A stretch of 64,000 nucleotides of DNA from Phoronis australis. Its lineage: Eukaryota; Phoronida; Phoronidae. The stretch is taken from the NCBI GenBank assembly GCA_002633005.1, contig NMRA01000223.1, positions 1-64,000 of the forward strand, in the 5' to 3' direction. The notes below the pieces were generated by a model. It made no database searches and was not told the origin of the DNA. It saw only the letters and a list, made by a program, of their open reading frames with translations. The translations under genes were made by a program, and so were the position numbers. Numbering within the stretch: the stretch's first letter is position 1; the number at the start of each line of letters is the position of its first letter. Below are positions 30,075-42,630 of the stretch, piece after piece.

Positions 30075-32530
30075 TTACAAAGGGCCCAGAAAATGAGCTA
30101 GACTAGATATACGAAGTACCAACCAAAACTGATTTAAAACGAATAATAGTACCCCACTGAACACCGAATGACCCATGACAGACAAATTGCACTATGGAAT
30201 GGGTCCGGCAGAAACCAAAAAAGGACCCTCCAAAAATGAGCTAGCACATACCGTATTCGCTGTAATAACCGCCCATGCCCCTATAAGCGCCCTCCCATGC
30301 GTTTTCAGACTTTGCTGAAATAAGCGCCCAGTCCATGACCGTGCACATGCGAACAATGACGTACCTACAGTCCTAAAACTCGACTACAGTAACGTCTTCA
30401 ATTTATCAAAAAATTTTTGCACGGGTCTACAAGACCACCAGTGGCACTGCTACGTTTGTAATTAGCCGTGACTTTACACTTCAAAGTAACGCAGCGCTTC
30501 AAAAAGAACGCAACAGCGTTGCTACGCTCTCGCGACGACCGTGTCCCACTATGGTCTGACCTTTCAGTAGACACATCGATTGTCTCATGAATAAAAATAA
30601 CTCGGTGTTAAACACACATGGCCAGGAAGCGTGTGCTACATACATGAACCTGTCATCAAATACATTAGTCGGGAACTATCCATTCATGAAACGGGTGGCA
30701 TAGCATCGATAAGAAATGAATATTGGCATTAATTTCCGACAATTTCTAATACTACAAAACATGTTTGCGTTATTTTTGAGATGGATTGTTTGATTAATCA
30801 TAATTGGTGTTTTTAAGCCGAATATTCGATAAAATGACAACTGACAGTGAATGCTTACACACCCTTACACTGAAAAGTAACTGTCAGATAGTTACGTACG
30901 CATCCAGCTACACGGCGACTAACATGGGCCTTACCGAGACAAATGTCGAAAGTTTTTAGCAAGAGACCGGCAAGTGCTGAATGAAACACGCTCTGGTTTA
31001 GGCCTACTGCTTGTGCAAATTTCGTTAGACACATCTAGCTAGTTAGATTGCGTGACTCTGGTCAAAAGACCGTCTCTGCTTTGGCAAATGAACTCTGGTG
31101 ACACGCACGCGCTCGCTTACTCGCAGACAAATTTCAAAACAAACGTCACGTGACAACAACATGTGTGTTCGTCCAGACATTTTTCTCGCCGTGTTGCCGA
31201 TCACACATGTAGATGGGACGATGTTGCACAGATTTGTACTTAAACCTGCCATTAATCCAGACTCCACGGGAACTTAAAAAATCTTAGAGACGCTACTTAT
31301 AAAACTTAATCAGGATTTCAGGTAATTTGCTTGAGTCAAACCCATTTTTATTCAAGCATTGAAGTCGCCATATCGAAGACGGCGATTTCGAGGCAGTCAG
31401 TCGGAGAGTTTTCGCCCTGGTATTTCAGCACAATTTTCTGTAAAATGATCGTAATTTAGCAGCAAAGTTTGATAGCAATGACCACAGTTTTGTTGAAAGT
31501 CTTTCATTGTTTACATATATGTCACAGAGCGTAAATTTGATGAATCTTAGATTTCGTTTCGGAGACAGAGTTTCAACCGCCTTGGGTTATAATAAGCGCC
31601 CCCCCTGAACCGAACTTTTCTAAGCGCCCTGGGCGGTTATTACAGCGAATACGGTACATTCGAGGTACCACACAAAATCAATTGCATATGGTTCAATATA
31701 TGCACAGATCACTAAAACCCCAATGACAGACAAAATACACTCTGGGTTGTGACCTGCAGAAACCACCAAAAATCTCAACCATGGTATGCCATCAAAAATT
31801 TGAGCTAGACTAGATATTCGAGGTACCGGTCAAAACTGATTTAAAACGAGCAATAGTACTGCACTAAACACCGAATGACCGATGACAGACAAATTGCACT
31901 CTGCAATGGGTCCGGCAGAAACCAAAAAAGGACCCCCCAAAACTGAGCTAGCACATACATTCGTGGTACCACACAAAACCAATTCCATATGATTCAATAC
32001 ATGTCACAGATCACTAAAACCCCTATGACAGACAAAATGCACTCTGGGTTTTGCCCGGCAGAAACCCCAAAAAATCTCAACCATGGTATGCCATCAAAAT
32101 ATGAGCTACACTAAATTTTTGAGGTACCGGCCAAAACTGATTTAAAATGAACAATAGTACCACACTGAACACTGAATGACCCATGACAGATAAACTGCAC
32201 TCTGGAATGGGTCAGGCAGAAACCGAAAAAGACCCCCCCAAAAATGAGCCAACACATACATTCGAGGTACCACAAAAAACCAATTACATGAGATTCAATA
32301 CATGTCATAGGTCACTAAATGCCCTATGACCGGCAGACAAAATACACTATGGATTGTGCCTGGCAGAAACCCTCAAAAATCTCAACCACGGTATGCCATT
32401 TTTGAGACTGTTAGATTTTCAAGGTATCGGCTTAAACTGATTTAAAACCAACAATCGTGCTGCACTGAACACCCACTGATCCGTGAAAGACAAATTTTGC
32501 TCTGGAAATAGTCGGCCAGAAACCCAGAAA
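30075..32530. repeat. 301-bp dimeric tandem array, interrupted by a transposon
   Basis: AAACTGATTTAAAA marks recur at 30125, 31831, 32132 and 32432. The last two spacings are 301 and 300; the first is about 302 once the 1.4-kb TIR insertion is removed. Each 301-bp unit consists of two related halves sharing GAGGTACC, GACAGACAAA, CACTCTGG and GGCAGAAACC. It is dimeric satellite-like DNA; no coding function is seen. Confidence 0.88.
30251..31654 (-). mobile_element. Non-autonomous 1.4-kb TIR transposon, copy 2
   Basis: The same element as 16540-17937, inverted. It starts CCGTATTCGCTGTAATAACC and ends with the exact inverse, flanked by TA on both sides (30249-30250, 31655-31656). The uninterrupted array unit near 31945 reads GAGCTAGCACATACATTCG, so insertion occurred at that TA. 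TA duplication and TIRs suggest a Tc1/mariner-like or similar superfamily. No transposase is present. Confidence 0.92.
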
Positions 32531-32991
32531 GGATCTTAAAAAGGGAGTTACAATTGTTCATGCAGCTTCCACCTGCTAGTTCAAATACAAGATGTTAAAA
32601 ATTGCACCACGGAAATCGAAGTACACATATTCTCAATTGGTGATAATAGTGGTGTATTTAATAAGTTAACTGCAAAAAATGGGACCGCAGGATACAAAAA
32701 CTAATTATAGAAAACTTTCGTTCACCAAAGCCTTTGTTTACTCTCATGATCACAAGAAGCGAAAAGCAGACGGGTGTCAAGATGTGAGACAGTTAGCTTG
32801 CCCAGTGGTAAGTTTTTGAAGAAATTTTTACATGATGTCGAAATTCAGTGTACTGTATAGTGTTTCACAGAGTCACTTGTCGATGGCCGATATAAAATAC
32901 AAATCACCCCTAATTTGGTGCGCAGCCATGCGGTGGAGTCCCAATGCTATTTAAATAAACATATAAACAACAACGTGTTTCAGTAACAAGG
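32531..32991. other. No gene seen
   Basis: Spacer between the 301-bp array and the FEN-like fragment. A TTTCAG near 32980 could be an acceptor for the next feature, but this is weak. Confidence 0.4.
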
Positions 32992-33219
32992 GGTCTCGCT
33001 GCAGCATTGCCTGGTCTGCATGCGGTGACAGGGTGTGACGTCACAGCAGCACTGTATAAGAAAGGGAAAGTGAGGCCTCTGGAAATCCTCATGAAAAACT
33101 CATTTGGGACACTTATCAGCTTCTTCTCAGACTCAATAAGCGTAGATGTCCAACTTGACGAAAGAAAGTTAGAAGAATACATATGCCTCTTATTAGGGAG
33201 GAATCAAAGATGTCAATGA
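32992..33219 (+). pseudogene. FEN/XPG-like H2TH fragment of a repeat-associated gene
   Basis: GLAAALPGLHAVTGCDVTAA is followed by KKGK and about 45 residues ending at a stop at 33217-33219. LHA(F/V)TGCD-x(2)-(S/A)A-x(2)-KGK is a motif I know from multicopy animal proteins related to FEN/XPG nucleases (compare GCDY-x(n)-GIGPK in FEN1). No N-terminal PIN core is seen, so it is an isolated exon or relic. A second fragment lies at 57515. Confidence 0.4.
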
Positions 33220-33229
33220 AGCGAGATAT

Positions 33230-33866
33230 CAGAAATTAATTGAGATGACCGCTCTTAAAGATGATTGTAAAAATTGGCATGCATGTATTTTCTTACTATG
33301 AAGAGAAAGCCTGACGATGATTTTCTGATTAATCTGGCTACTGTGGCGCCTCCTAGTGGCAGTTTATTGGTGACATGATGCTATCTCACTATTTTCCAAA
33401 TTATTTGAGACATTTTGCGCCACCTAGTGGCCATTTATGTTTTTTTCCAATTGGTTTTTTGGCATCTGCTCCTCAATCAACTAAACCATTCTATGGATTA
33501 TTGTGAAAATTGATATATCTGTTCTCAGTTTGAAGAGTATGGCTGACGATGACGACTAACTACTGTGGCGCCTACTAGCTTTTTTGCGCCTATAGCTGTA
33601 TGTCCTAAGCCTACTGCAGGATCTTAATTAAATTTAGCAAGTGTATTCATATCATGTTGAGAACAGATATTGACAACTTTCAGGTGCATTGCCCCCTAGT
33701 GGCCATTCCATTTTTTCCGGTCTTCCTTTGTTTCTCTATAGTTTCTTGATAGATTTTTATGGAAATTGGTAAATACTTTCTATTAAAGAAACGATGTTTC
33801 TGTTTTCGGATGGAGTTGACGTGTTTTGCGCCATCTGGTGGCCATTTTTATGATACAAATAGATGT
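33230..33866 (-). repeat. Reverse-oriented copy of the ~150-bp core repeat family
   Basis: On the plus strand it shows the complements GGCGCCTCCTAGTGGCAGTT (33349), GCGCCACCTAGTGGCCATTT (33417), GGCGCCTACTAGC (33568), GCCCCCTAGTGGCCATT (33690) and GCGCCATCTGGTGGCCATTT (33828). It is diverged and lacks clear ends. Confidence 0.75.
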
Positions 33867-34020
33867 CACAAGAAGCATGCTGTTTGTGATGCCGAATTGC
33901 TTCAAAATTTTTCGCTCTCCGGCTGCCTTTCGGCGGGGCCCTTCACAAGAAGCATGCTGTTTGTGATGCCCAATTGCTTCAAAATGTTTTGCTCTCCGGC
34001 CTCCTTTCGGCGGGGCCCTT
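33867..34020. repeat. 77-bp direct repeat, two copies
   Basis: CACAAGAAGCATGCTGTTTG starts at 33867 and again at 33944. Both copies end in CTTTCGGCGGGGCCCTT. Five or so substitutions separate them. The GC-rich end of the unit feeds into the adjacent hairpins. Confidence 0.9.
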
Positions 34021-34096
34021 CTATATTAATATAGGTGGCCCCGCTCTCCGACCTCCTTTCGGCGGGGCCTTCCTATATTAATATAGGCGGCCCCGC
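34010..34096. repeat. Two GC-rich hairpins with a palindromic TATATTAATATA centre
   Basis: Arms GCGGGGCC and GGCCCCGC enclose CTATATTAATATAG, a 14-bp perfect palindrome, at 34010-34044 and again at 34062-34096. The two hairpins are separated by a CTCTCCGACCTCCTTTC spacer. Strong cruciform potential. It may be the end of a foldback or recombination-derived element. Confidence 0.88.
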
Positions 34097-36863
34097 TTTT
34101 GAGGTCCAAAATTCAATTTTTTGCCTATGTCATTTTAATAAGAATAAGTCATTTTAAATAATAAGCTGTTATTAATGTAATCTTTATTTATGTTAAAGGT
34201 TTTACTAGCGTCCTATTTAATTGTACACGAATGTGAATTTGTTGAAATCGCTGATCCAAATCCTGGCCAAATGTGCGCATTATGCTGAGACCAACCGTCT
34301 GATCAGGCCCACCGAAGAGTAATTTAGTTAATTCGCTCACTAGACTATGGCTGAAGGTCTTCGTAAGGACAAGAGTTCACCAGTCACTGCCATTGGAAGA
34401 AATTTAGCGGACATTTTTCGTCAAAAAGTTTACCAGATAGTTTTCATCGAAACGGAGAAAAGGAAAATGGATTTGTGAAGACAGGATTAAGTAGTAGGCC
34501 TACCAGAGCCTCTTAAAAACACCCATCTCCGAAGTGACGTGAACAAATGTACAAGTTTTTTTTTGGAAGAACAACTTCCATTCACGTCGACGCGAGAACA
34601 TAACTTTTTCTCCCACAGCGGATTTTGGGGTCTCCGTACACTATGGAAGCTAACGCTTCTGCATTTCGCCTGCGTAGCCGAACAACCGGCCACACAGCCA
34701 CCGACCAAGATTAGCAGACGACGTACTTGCCGGAAATTACACCAGATAATTTAGCCAGGTGTCGCCAGTGAATAATGACGTAANATTTTGGGGTCTCCGT
34801 ACACTATGGAAGCTAACGCCTCTGCATTTCGCCTGCGTAGCCGAACAACCGGCCACACAGCCACCGACCAAGATTAGCAGACGACGTACTTGCCGGAAAT
34901 TACACCAGATAATTTAGCCAGGTGTCGCCAGTGAATAATGACGTAAAAGCTTGTGCGCAAGCTCACAGATTTCGTCCATTGAAAGTATACGGAGTTGGCG
35001 GTCCATGTACTATAGTCTATGACGCAACAGACCTGGAAATCCAGCGAAACACTTCTATCTTAAAAATCTGACAATACCTAGTCTCAGAAAATTTGATCAC
35101 CTGGCAAAAATACTAATGATGATTTTCCGGTGATGATTATCATCCACTTTGTTTATTTACTTCACCTACACAATTTGAAATGCTTGGTAAAATAAAGCCC
35201 ATTCGAGTAAGCACCATGTGGGTCCCAATGCCAACCCAATATATGATAGAACCCAAAAAGCTCAAGTTGCGGTCAAATCAGGACGGGCATGACTAAGGAA
35301 ATTTACTTAACCGAATAAGAATAAGATACAGTGTTGCTACAGTAAGCACGTGCACGATACTTGGTCCATTATCAGATCACCAATGGCGCAAAATTTCGAA
35401 AACAGCTGGATTCTTAGGGAGTCCTGTTACTGTTCTATTTATTTTCAAAACTTTATATTGTGTTACATTGAATTTATTTTCTGTTCGACTCATTGAAACC
35501 ATTTAATATGAATGCATTCGACACAATTACTGCATTGTAAAAACCAAAAGTTGTGCTCTATCAACATTATACAAAATCAGTTAACCCCTTTCTTAAAAAA
35601 TGGATTAAAATTTGGAAACAGAGGACACAAGTTTCCATCACTTGTAACGTAGATTTTCGACATTGATGTTGGGGAGGAACATCATTCTGGCGACATCAAC
35701 ACGGAATCGTACGTTTTTGTTTATGTCTTTTTTCAATACGGTTAAGGGTTACTTCTGAATCCAGGAACAAGAACTGAAAGAGGCAGGGTTCGCAATAACG
35801 TTGAAGAACGGTAACATTTATATAAGGTGTTACAACTGTCATCGATATTGTCACCTCCTCTGTTTTCATCCAATCTAACAAAGTTAATATTTTTCTAAAC
35901 CAAAAATATTAAATTAATATCTTTTGCATTCACAGGTACTCCTAAGTTGGAATTTGTGCACAAACATGCTTTCGTAGTTTTCCCAGTTGGCCCATGTAAA
36001 CCATAAATCACAAACTGTCCGATAACTATACTGGTATTGGGCAAGCAGACGACATAATCAGTCGGCACCGAAGTTTGAATTTTGTAATTAATTACCAGCA
36101 GCATTGTCAAAAGTACTCACGATACCAACACTTCTACTACTGGAAGACTGTGAACAGCGTTTCAATGCCGAAATTAATATTTTTTCGTTGTACTGGACAG
36201 TAAAGTAGATGCAAATATTTCTCGTCAAAATACACTTACCGGAAACTGCACCAGAAAATTTAGGAGAGTGGCGTCGCCTCTTGGCTAGCACGTAAGTAAA
36301 TGTCGGAGTTGCGAATCTGTTTTCTATAATCTATGGTGGCAATGACACCTGTGTTGAAAGCAGGTGAAGTGAATACGTGAATTAGGACAAATTACGACGT
36401 TATTTTGCCAGTGATTTCGAAATACCCAAAGAATTTAATGTTACAATCGTTGTGGATTCTTTTCTAATCCTGCAGCTATTCAAGACTGGTTGATAAATAC
36501 TATATCCGACACTGAAGTTTACATGATAAGTCAATTTACGAAAGAATGTTGAACTTTCGGATCGAAATTTTTATACGAAGTTCTGTATTTCGATGCTCAC
36601 GAAAGCGAAGATAGAAATCAATTATCAGATATGCCATGTTTGTACTTCTTTCTTAAATTCTGCATTTTCCACTTCAGCTGGCCAAATAGAATACATGTAT
36701 CAAGATATAGCACTTTTTTCTATACTATAGTAAATGTAGATCTCAATATTATTCAGCACATACGCCAAGAACAAAACTGTTACTGAGTGAGAGCTTGCTG
36801 AAAGGAGTGGCATGGTCGTTCTACAGAAGAGCCAAAATACGATTGTAGAGTGCTTGTTTTCCG
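34097..36863. other. Mostly unassigned; one N duplication and weak exon-like pieces
   Basis: 34622-34783 is repeated at 34785-34946 around the N at 34784. 34710-34765 and 36228-36283 are related (about three quarters identical). On the minus strand the 36.2-kb copy has a donor CCG|GTAAGT and the 34.7-kb copy has GCAAGT. Minus-strand frames at 35895-36110 and 35696-35881 look somewhat exon-like but have no recognised homology. Confidence 0.35.
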
Positions 36864-37218
36864 GAAGACAGCTCTTTGCAAGTGCTATGGCTTACGACCA
36901 CATTTTGCACTTTGTAAGGGAACACGATACACTTGCTTCATTGATCAGTATGTTGTCTGAAACTTTGTGCATAATCATTGTGAACGTCTAGGTACAGTAC
37001 ACACTTCATGGGCGGCACACAGTAGGGGGCTGGAGGGGGGNGAAGACAGCTCTTTGCAAGTGCTATGGCTTACGACCACATTTTGCACTGTGTAAGGGAA
37101 CACGATACACTTGCTTCATTGATCAGTATGTTGTCTGAAACTGTGTGCATAATCATTGTGAACGTCTAGGTACAGTACACACTTCATGGGCGGCACATAG
37201 TAGGGGGCTGGAGGGGGG
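36864..37218. repeat. N-flanking duplication at 37041
   Basis: GAAGACAGCTCTTTGCAAGT opens both 36864-37040 and the copy beginning 37042. Single-base changes separate them. A poly-G tract of uncertain length lies at the joint. Confidence 0.9.
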
Positions 37219-37642
37219 GGGGCTATATCCGCCCACACACTTGCAAACATTGTCTGCTTCTAGAGAAAATGAACCAAAGCCCCCTCTTCACATATGATGT
37301 CAACATCTCACTAAATATATAAACACGACTTGTATTTTTACAGTATTCTCTATCCAGAATTTGTTGAATACACGACACTTTTCATTTTTCACGGTTTTAT
37401 TCCGTTGCGTTCATACTTTCTGAACAAAACTCTACTCTCTACTGAACATAGATACAGTAACTGACCTAGCGACATAATTAAAAAGACACAGGATATTTCG
37501 AAACATACTTGTTTCATTCTCAAGTGAAGATAAAATGACGCAGTAATGCCACCACAGAGTATAAGCTGACGACACACACAGTGAGACACAGCGGGTGTGA
37601 AATACTGCAAAGAATGACTAAAGAATTAGGGTAACAGGAATG
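37219..37642. other. Probable 3' flank of the Penelope-like element
   Basis: Non-coding sequence immediately downstream (minus strand) of the PLE stop. I could not define the element end, a terminal repeat or a hammerhead ribozyme by eye. Confidence 0.4.
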
Positions 37643-39690
37643 TCATGCAAACAAGTGTAACGTGCGGCGCGACCCTGTTTGCTGCTCATTCAAAATAGGC
37701 TTCTCAAAAGCAATTAAAAGGGACTCTAATACTTTCAAACGCAGCACATCTTGCTCCACGTAGCGAATTGACGTGTTTTCCACAATTTCTTGACGGGTGA
37801 TTTTACGTGCGTGGTATTGCAGAAAATGATCTTGAATGGCGCCATTTTGAAGATGCATGGATAACCGACGGGAAAGACTGCAAACCGTTTGACCAATGTA
37901 ACATTGTTTGACGTTTGAACGAAGACATTCATTCATAGGGCATACAAATTCATAAACAACACTACACTGTGCAACGGGGCGGACTTTCGCTTTAGAAATG
38001 TTATTTTTCATGACCAAGTTGGAGGACTTCCTATTCCGATAATAAATAATAACATCAAGGTAATCATCAGGCTTACAAACTTTAACGTTGTCCCTTATGA
38101 TTTTCTTAATGGCGTGTTCGTCCTGGAGGTAATTATTAGACATGACATTTTTGTAAAATATCTTTTTGGTGACACCAGTCCGACGTGCAGGGACTTCATA
38201 GCTAATTGTGGACATAAATCGCTTAATATGGAAGTCCACGAAAGCATTGGTATACCCATTATTCACCAGTGTTTGTCTTATGCGATCTACCTCTTGATTG
38301 AACAATAGCCAGTTAGACGACACCGAATACGCCCTCTTTAGGAAGTTGACCACAACGGCGACCTTATACCGCTCAGGGCACTCACTTTTGGCGTGGAGAC
38401 AGAAACCTTTATCAGTGGGCTTGTGGTAAACTGATGTAGAAAATTCAGACGGAGAATGGTTCACAAGAACGTCCAAAAACGGAATCTTGTCATTTACAGG
38501 AAGCTCGTGGGTAAACTTCAATACAGAGTGGCGCTCAAGTTCATCACGTACTGATAACAAGTCATCAAAGGCACAATAAACAAAAATATCATCTACATAA
38601 CGTACATAGATAGGAATACCACCAATCACATTGCTAGCCCTCTTTTCCACTTCAGACATATAAAATTCCGAGAAAGTGGGACCCAGAGGAGAGCCCATGC
38701 TCACACCATCTTTTTGCAAAAACAATTTCCCATTTATATGGCGAAATGGTACTTTGGTTGTGCAGATGGTTAACAACTCTCTCAAATGAGTAGGTGAAAT
38801 GTCGGGTGGCTTTAAATGTGGGTGACGGTATACATTATCCAAAATGATAGTAATGGTCTCATCCACCGGCACGTTGGTGAACAAAGACTCAGCGTCAAGC
38901 GACATAGGTTGGTAGTGGGGGGATGGCACTTGTGTGCGCAAAATGTCAATAAAATCCTCACGACATTTAATGGAGTAACGGCTCTGAATGTACGGCTTTA
39001 TGATTTTATCAAGATGCTTCGCTGTCTTGTACGTGGGCGTCAGGACTTGGGATATTATCGGCCGTAGAGGAACATCTTTTTTGTGTATTTTAGGGTTACC
39101 ATAGAGATAACCTTCGGAGTAATCACCTTCGATTTCGGAGAAAATGCGACGACCAGCCTCAGCATTTATAGCCCTAATGTGACGATTCAATTCACGTTTA
39201 AGGTCAATGAGGGGTGACCGACTAATGCTGGTAAACTTGGAAGGGTCACATATTAATAGACTAAGTTTATCGGAATAGTCATCTTTGTTTAAAATAACAT
39301 ACTGGGCAGACTTGTCGGCGCGGCGAATAACAATACCACCATTATTCTTGAGGCGTTTAGAAGCATCTAGTAGTCGGCTGGAGAGAGCACATCGATGATT
39401 TTTGCTGCGGCACTTAGTGCCTTCCGAGCGAAGCTGTTCTCGTATATTAGGGTTGACACTGAGGAAACCATCACCTTTTAGTCGTAAAATATCATTATAC
39501 AGATTTTCCAACTCAACTTTCTTGCGGTAGGTGTCAAACTTCTCTATCCAGCAAGTTCGCAGTAGTGCTTTACCACTACATCTCCAATGATATTTGAAAG
39601 CGCAATTTTTGAAGTTTCCAGTGTAATCATGTGCTTTGGTAGGACATCGGCCATTACAGTGGAAGATATCATTTCATGGAAGGTGCCTTC
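37643..39690 (-). CDS. Penelope-like element: reverse transcriptase with GIY-YIG endonuclease
   Basis: An open frame from about 39690 to the stop at 37643, with no in-frame break. The first part reads CPTKAHDYTGNFKNCAFKYH. RT motifs are YGNPKIHKKDVPLRPIIS, SLDAESLFTNVPVDETI, KDGVSMGSPLGPTFSEFYM and YVRYVDDIFVY, so the catalytic YVDD is intact. The C-terminus is GIY-YIG type: VVYEFVCPMNE, CYIGQTVCSLSRRLSMH and a Glu-bearing LKVLESLLI. This is the canonical endonuclease-positive PLE layout. The extreme N-terminus is missing: a TGA lies in frame just upstream of 39690. It may be truncated or recently inactive. No ATG is evident near the frame start. Confidence 0.92.
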
Positions 39691-42630
39691 GTGTCGTAAT
39701 TGGACTCTAGCCCCGGAAATACAACTTGAAGCGATTGAACGATGGATAGACCAGGCTCTGGTCGAAACTTTTGATAATTACTTTCTTGAGAAACGTTTCT
39801 TCCTCGGCTTTCTGTTCCCCAGACGTTATTTGAAGCTGTCCTCTTTCCTGATTTTGAGACAACTTCTCAACCAAAGCACCTTGAGAAACCAGCAATTTCA
39901 CCTTTTCAGTTTCTATTTAGTCGAGAGGGAACCGTTTTTCCTCAGCGCAAAGATGCCGTTGATCAGTTAGACCCACTGAACGTGCCGCTCCATATATTTG
40001 GTTAGTTGTCGACTGGCGGAACAATTGTCGTCTTGCTAGGATTCGTCACGGTTGATGAAGGTTATAGCAGCATTGCTAAATTTTGTCATTTCAGCAACGA
40101 ATAGAGTAATGGCTATCTGAAATTGGAATATTTTTATTGTTTTGCTTCGGTATTTATTGAATCCTGATCAGTAACCCGTATATGAAAATACTTATCATGA
40201 GATCTAGAGGGAATACTTTGAATAAATTCTTTGCTTCCTGCTACGTGTAACTTTCATCTCATCGTAGTTACTTTTGTTTGATATCATTTTCAGATATTAA
40301 ACGTTGTTACCTTAGTGCACTTTTTATTGTATTTTATAATTTCTGGAGTCTGTTTAAGGAAAAGCGCCCTAAGACTAGAGTCAGAATTTTGATTTATGCT
40401 CCCCACAACTATTTCTGAAAAATACTTAAATCTCACCTGAGCAAAAAACAAAGTATTTGAGATTATACAAATATGTGCAACATACGGAATTAATTATTTT
40501 TTACTACAGAGCGCTCAAATTCACTTGGCTAAAACTTTAAGTTTTAATAATCAAATGTTAACGTAGGGCAAAATCGTCTCTCATTAGGCCTGAGTCCCAA
40601 CTATCCTATCTTTCACCTCCGTGGCTACTTTCTAGGAGAAACGGGAACTTTACATTAAACCAGGTGAATCTACAGATGTTCAAAAGTCAATTTCAAAAAA
40701 GTTCTCAAGTATACACTTGCACGTTTAGTAAGAATTTTAATTTAAATGTTAGAAAAAATATAACCTCAACTGATGTGCTAGCCACCAGGTGTCAGAGCAA
40801 AATGATCCGAACAGCCAATGAAATGCCAGGAAATCATTGTGTCTACACCTTTCACCTTCAAATGTCGTCTGCTAGGCATGAAAACATTCATCACAGGACC
40901 GACAGCTGATGTTATCATGCCGGCTTAGCTATCTTGCTTATTGCTACTGACTCCAATGGATAGTATTTAATTTCTTGGATGGGTGTGCAAGTAAGAGGCA
41001 ATTACCAAAGGCCAAGGCTAAAAAACCAACAGGCAGCAGTTAGGAATTGAGGACAGCCAAATCAAATGTCATCGTACTGTAACAATTCTTGGCGCATTCC
41101 TGAATCATTTTGTGTTTCGCAAAGAACAGTTTTGGGACAGCTAGGACTCTGCTGAAACCATGAAATATTGATCGAGAGTGCGACTTCACAATAGACTGGC
41201 AAGATTTCTGCTCCTTGTCATATTCATGTGTCAGGTTCTGCTCAAATTACTTAGCTGGATTTTTCAGACATTTCCTGGTCTAGGCTACTGCAAACAAACG
41301 TATCAAAATTGAGTGCAAGAGACGTAACATTGCCGATAAGTTTTCAATTTTTTATGAAAAAACAAAGCTCTTGTCATGCGCGCATCCAGGGGAGGGGGGG
41401 GCTCAGGCACTTGAAGGGCCCCAAGTGGACGAGAAGGTTCGCCTCAGAGAAACAAAAACTCTGAAAATGTAGAAAACGAAGTAAAAGTTCACTTAAAAGG
41501 CAGGAACTAACAAAATTCAACGAACCCAGAATGTGTGGCTCTGAAGTACCCCGTGAATGTTAATAAATTTCCCCACACTCTCAAAAACTCGTGCCCCCAT
41601 TTTTAGGCTTGGTGCGCGCATGCTTCTATCACGGATATAAAAAAATGAAAGAACTTTTAAACAAGAAAAAAACAAAGCTGATGTTGCAAATAATGTTGCA
41701 CCCACTGGAAAATTAAAGAGACTGCCACTGTCAGTTTCATTGTCATTTAACAGTGGTAAAAGAAATACACCGTGTATGTCTTGCCACTACAGTGAACCGT
41801 TTGCCACAAATCAAATTTCATCACAGGGGAACTTCGCAAACAAAAAAATTGAAAACCTATCCCAGTTCCAAACATTCAATTGTAGATAGGCCTACCTATT
41901 CTTAATTTTAAAAGGTGTCGTTTGTGGTAAATAATCTTTAGTTTAGGTCAAACTACAAAAACTATTTTGCTTGATAAATTTGTAGTAATAGTCGTCTCAT
42001 TCTACAAATGTACTGGCATGAGAGTGATCAGCCTATTTTGAGACCAATTTAGGCAAAATCATGAGCAGTGTGTGGAATTTCAGAAATATAAAAAAGCAAA
42101 TATTGCCTGTATTATGTAATTCATTTATCTGATAGGGCTCGGACTCCTATTACAAATGCAGCGTGGACCATACTCAGAATGAGTAGTTGTAGCCATAAAA
42201 GATCTATAAATTTGCTTTTGTTGAAGCTTGAAATTTTTTCGAAATCACAAAAATGTGAATCCATAAATGAACATATTAGCCTCACGTACCTTATCAATTA
42301 ATTATCTCTCCTTCATGAGACTTGGAGTATTTTTCAGGGGCAATATTCTTTTGAATTGAAACCGAGAGGAGGAAATCAAGGAGGTGCATAAGGTTCAAAA
42401 CGAGGATAGTGGAAGGGTGGGGACCTGTGTGTTCTTAAGTGGGCGAGAGTCTTGGCCACCTGGATTTGTCTACGAAAAAGCAAGTCATAGCTGGAACTGA
42501 TGGCTGAGTGTGACCTGATACGTGACGGTTACAGTGAAATTAAGTGATGTGATATCTTAAGAAACTACGTTATTGTTTTGTCATTTGATATATAACACTG
42601 TGAAGTAACAAAATATTTGTATTATCACAG
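39691..42630. other. Mostly unassigned; 5' PLE remnant and intergenic or intronic sequence
   Basis: 39707-39901 on the minus strand has a helical, charged frame (QGALVEKLSQNQERGQLQIT) that could be the displaced PLE N-terminus. The rest is AT-rich with no confident exon. CATGCGCGCATCC near 41380 and the inverse-like GCGCGCATGC near 41612 may bound a small repeat. The last part is probably intronic or upstream sequence of the kringle gene. Confidence 0.4.

Noticed and set aside
37219-37642. Hammerhead ribozyme expected near Penelope-like elements
   Set aside because: I searched by eye for CTGATGA and GAAA cores on both strands and found no convincing arrangement.
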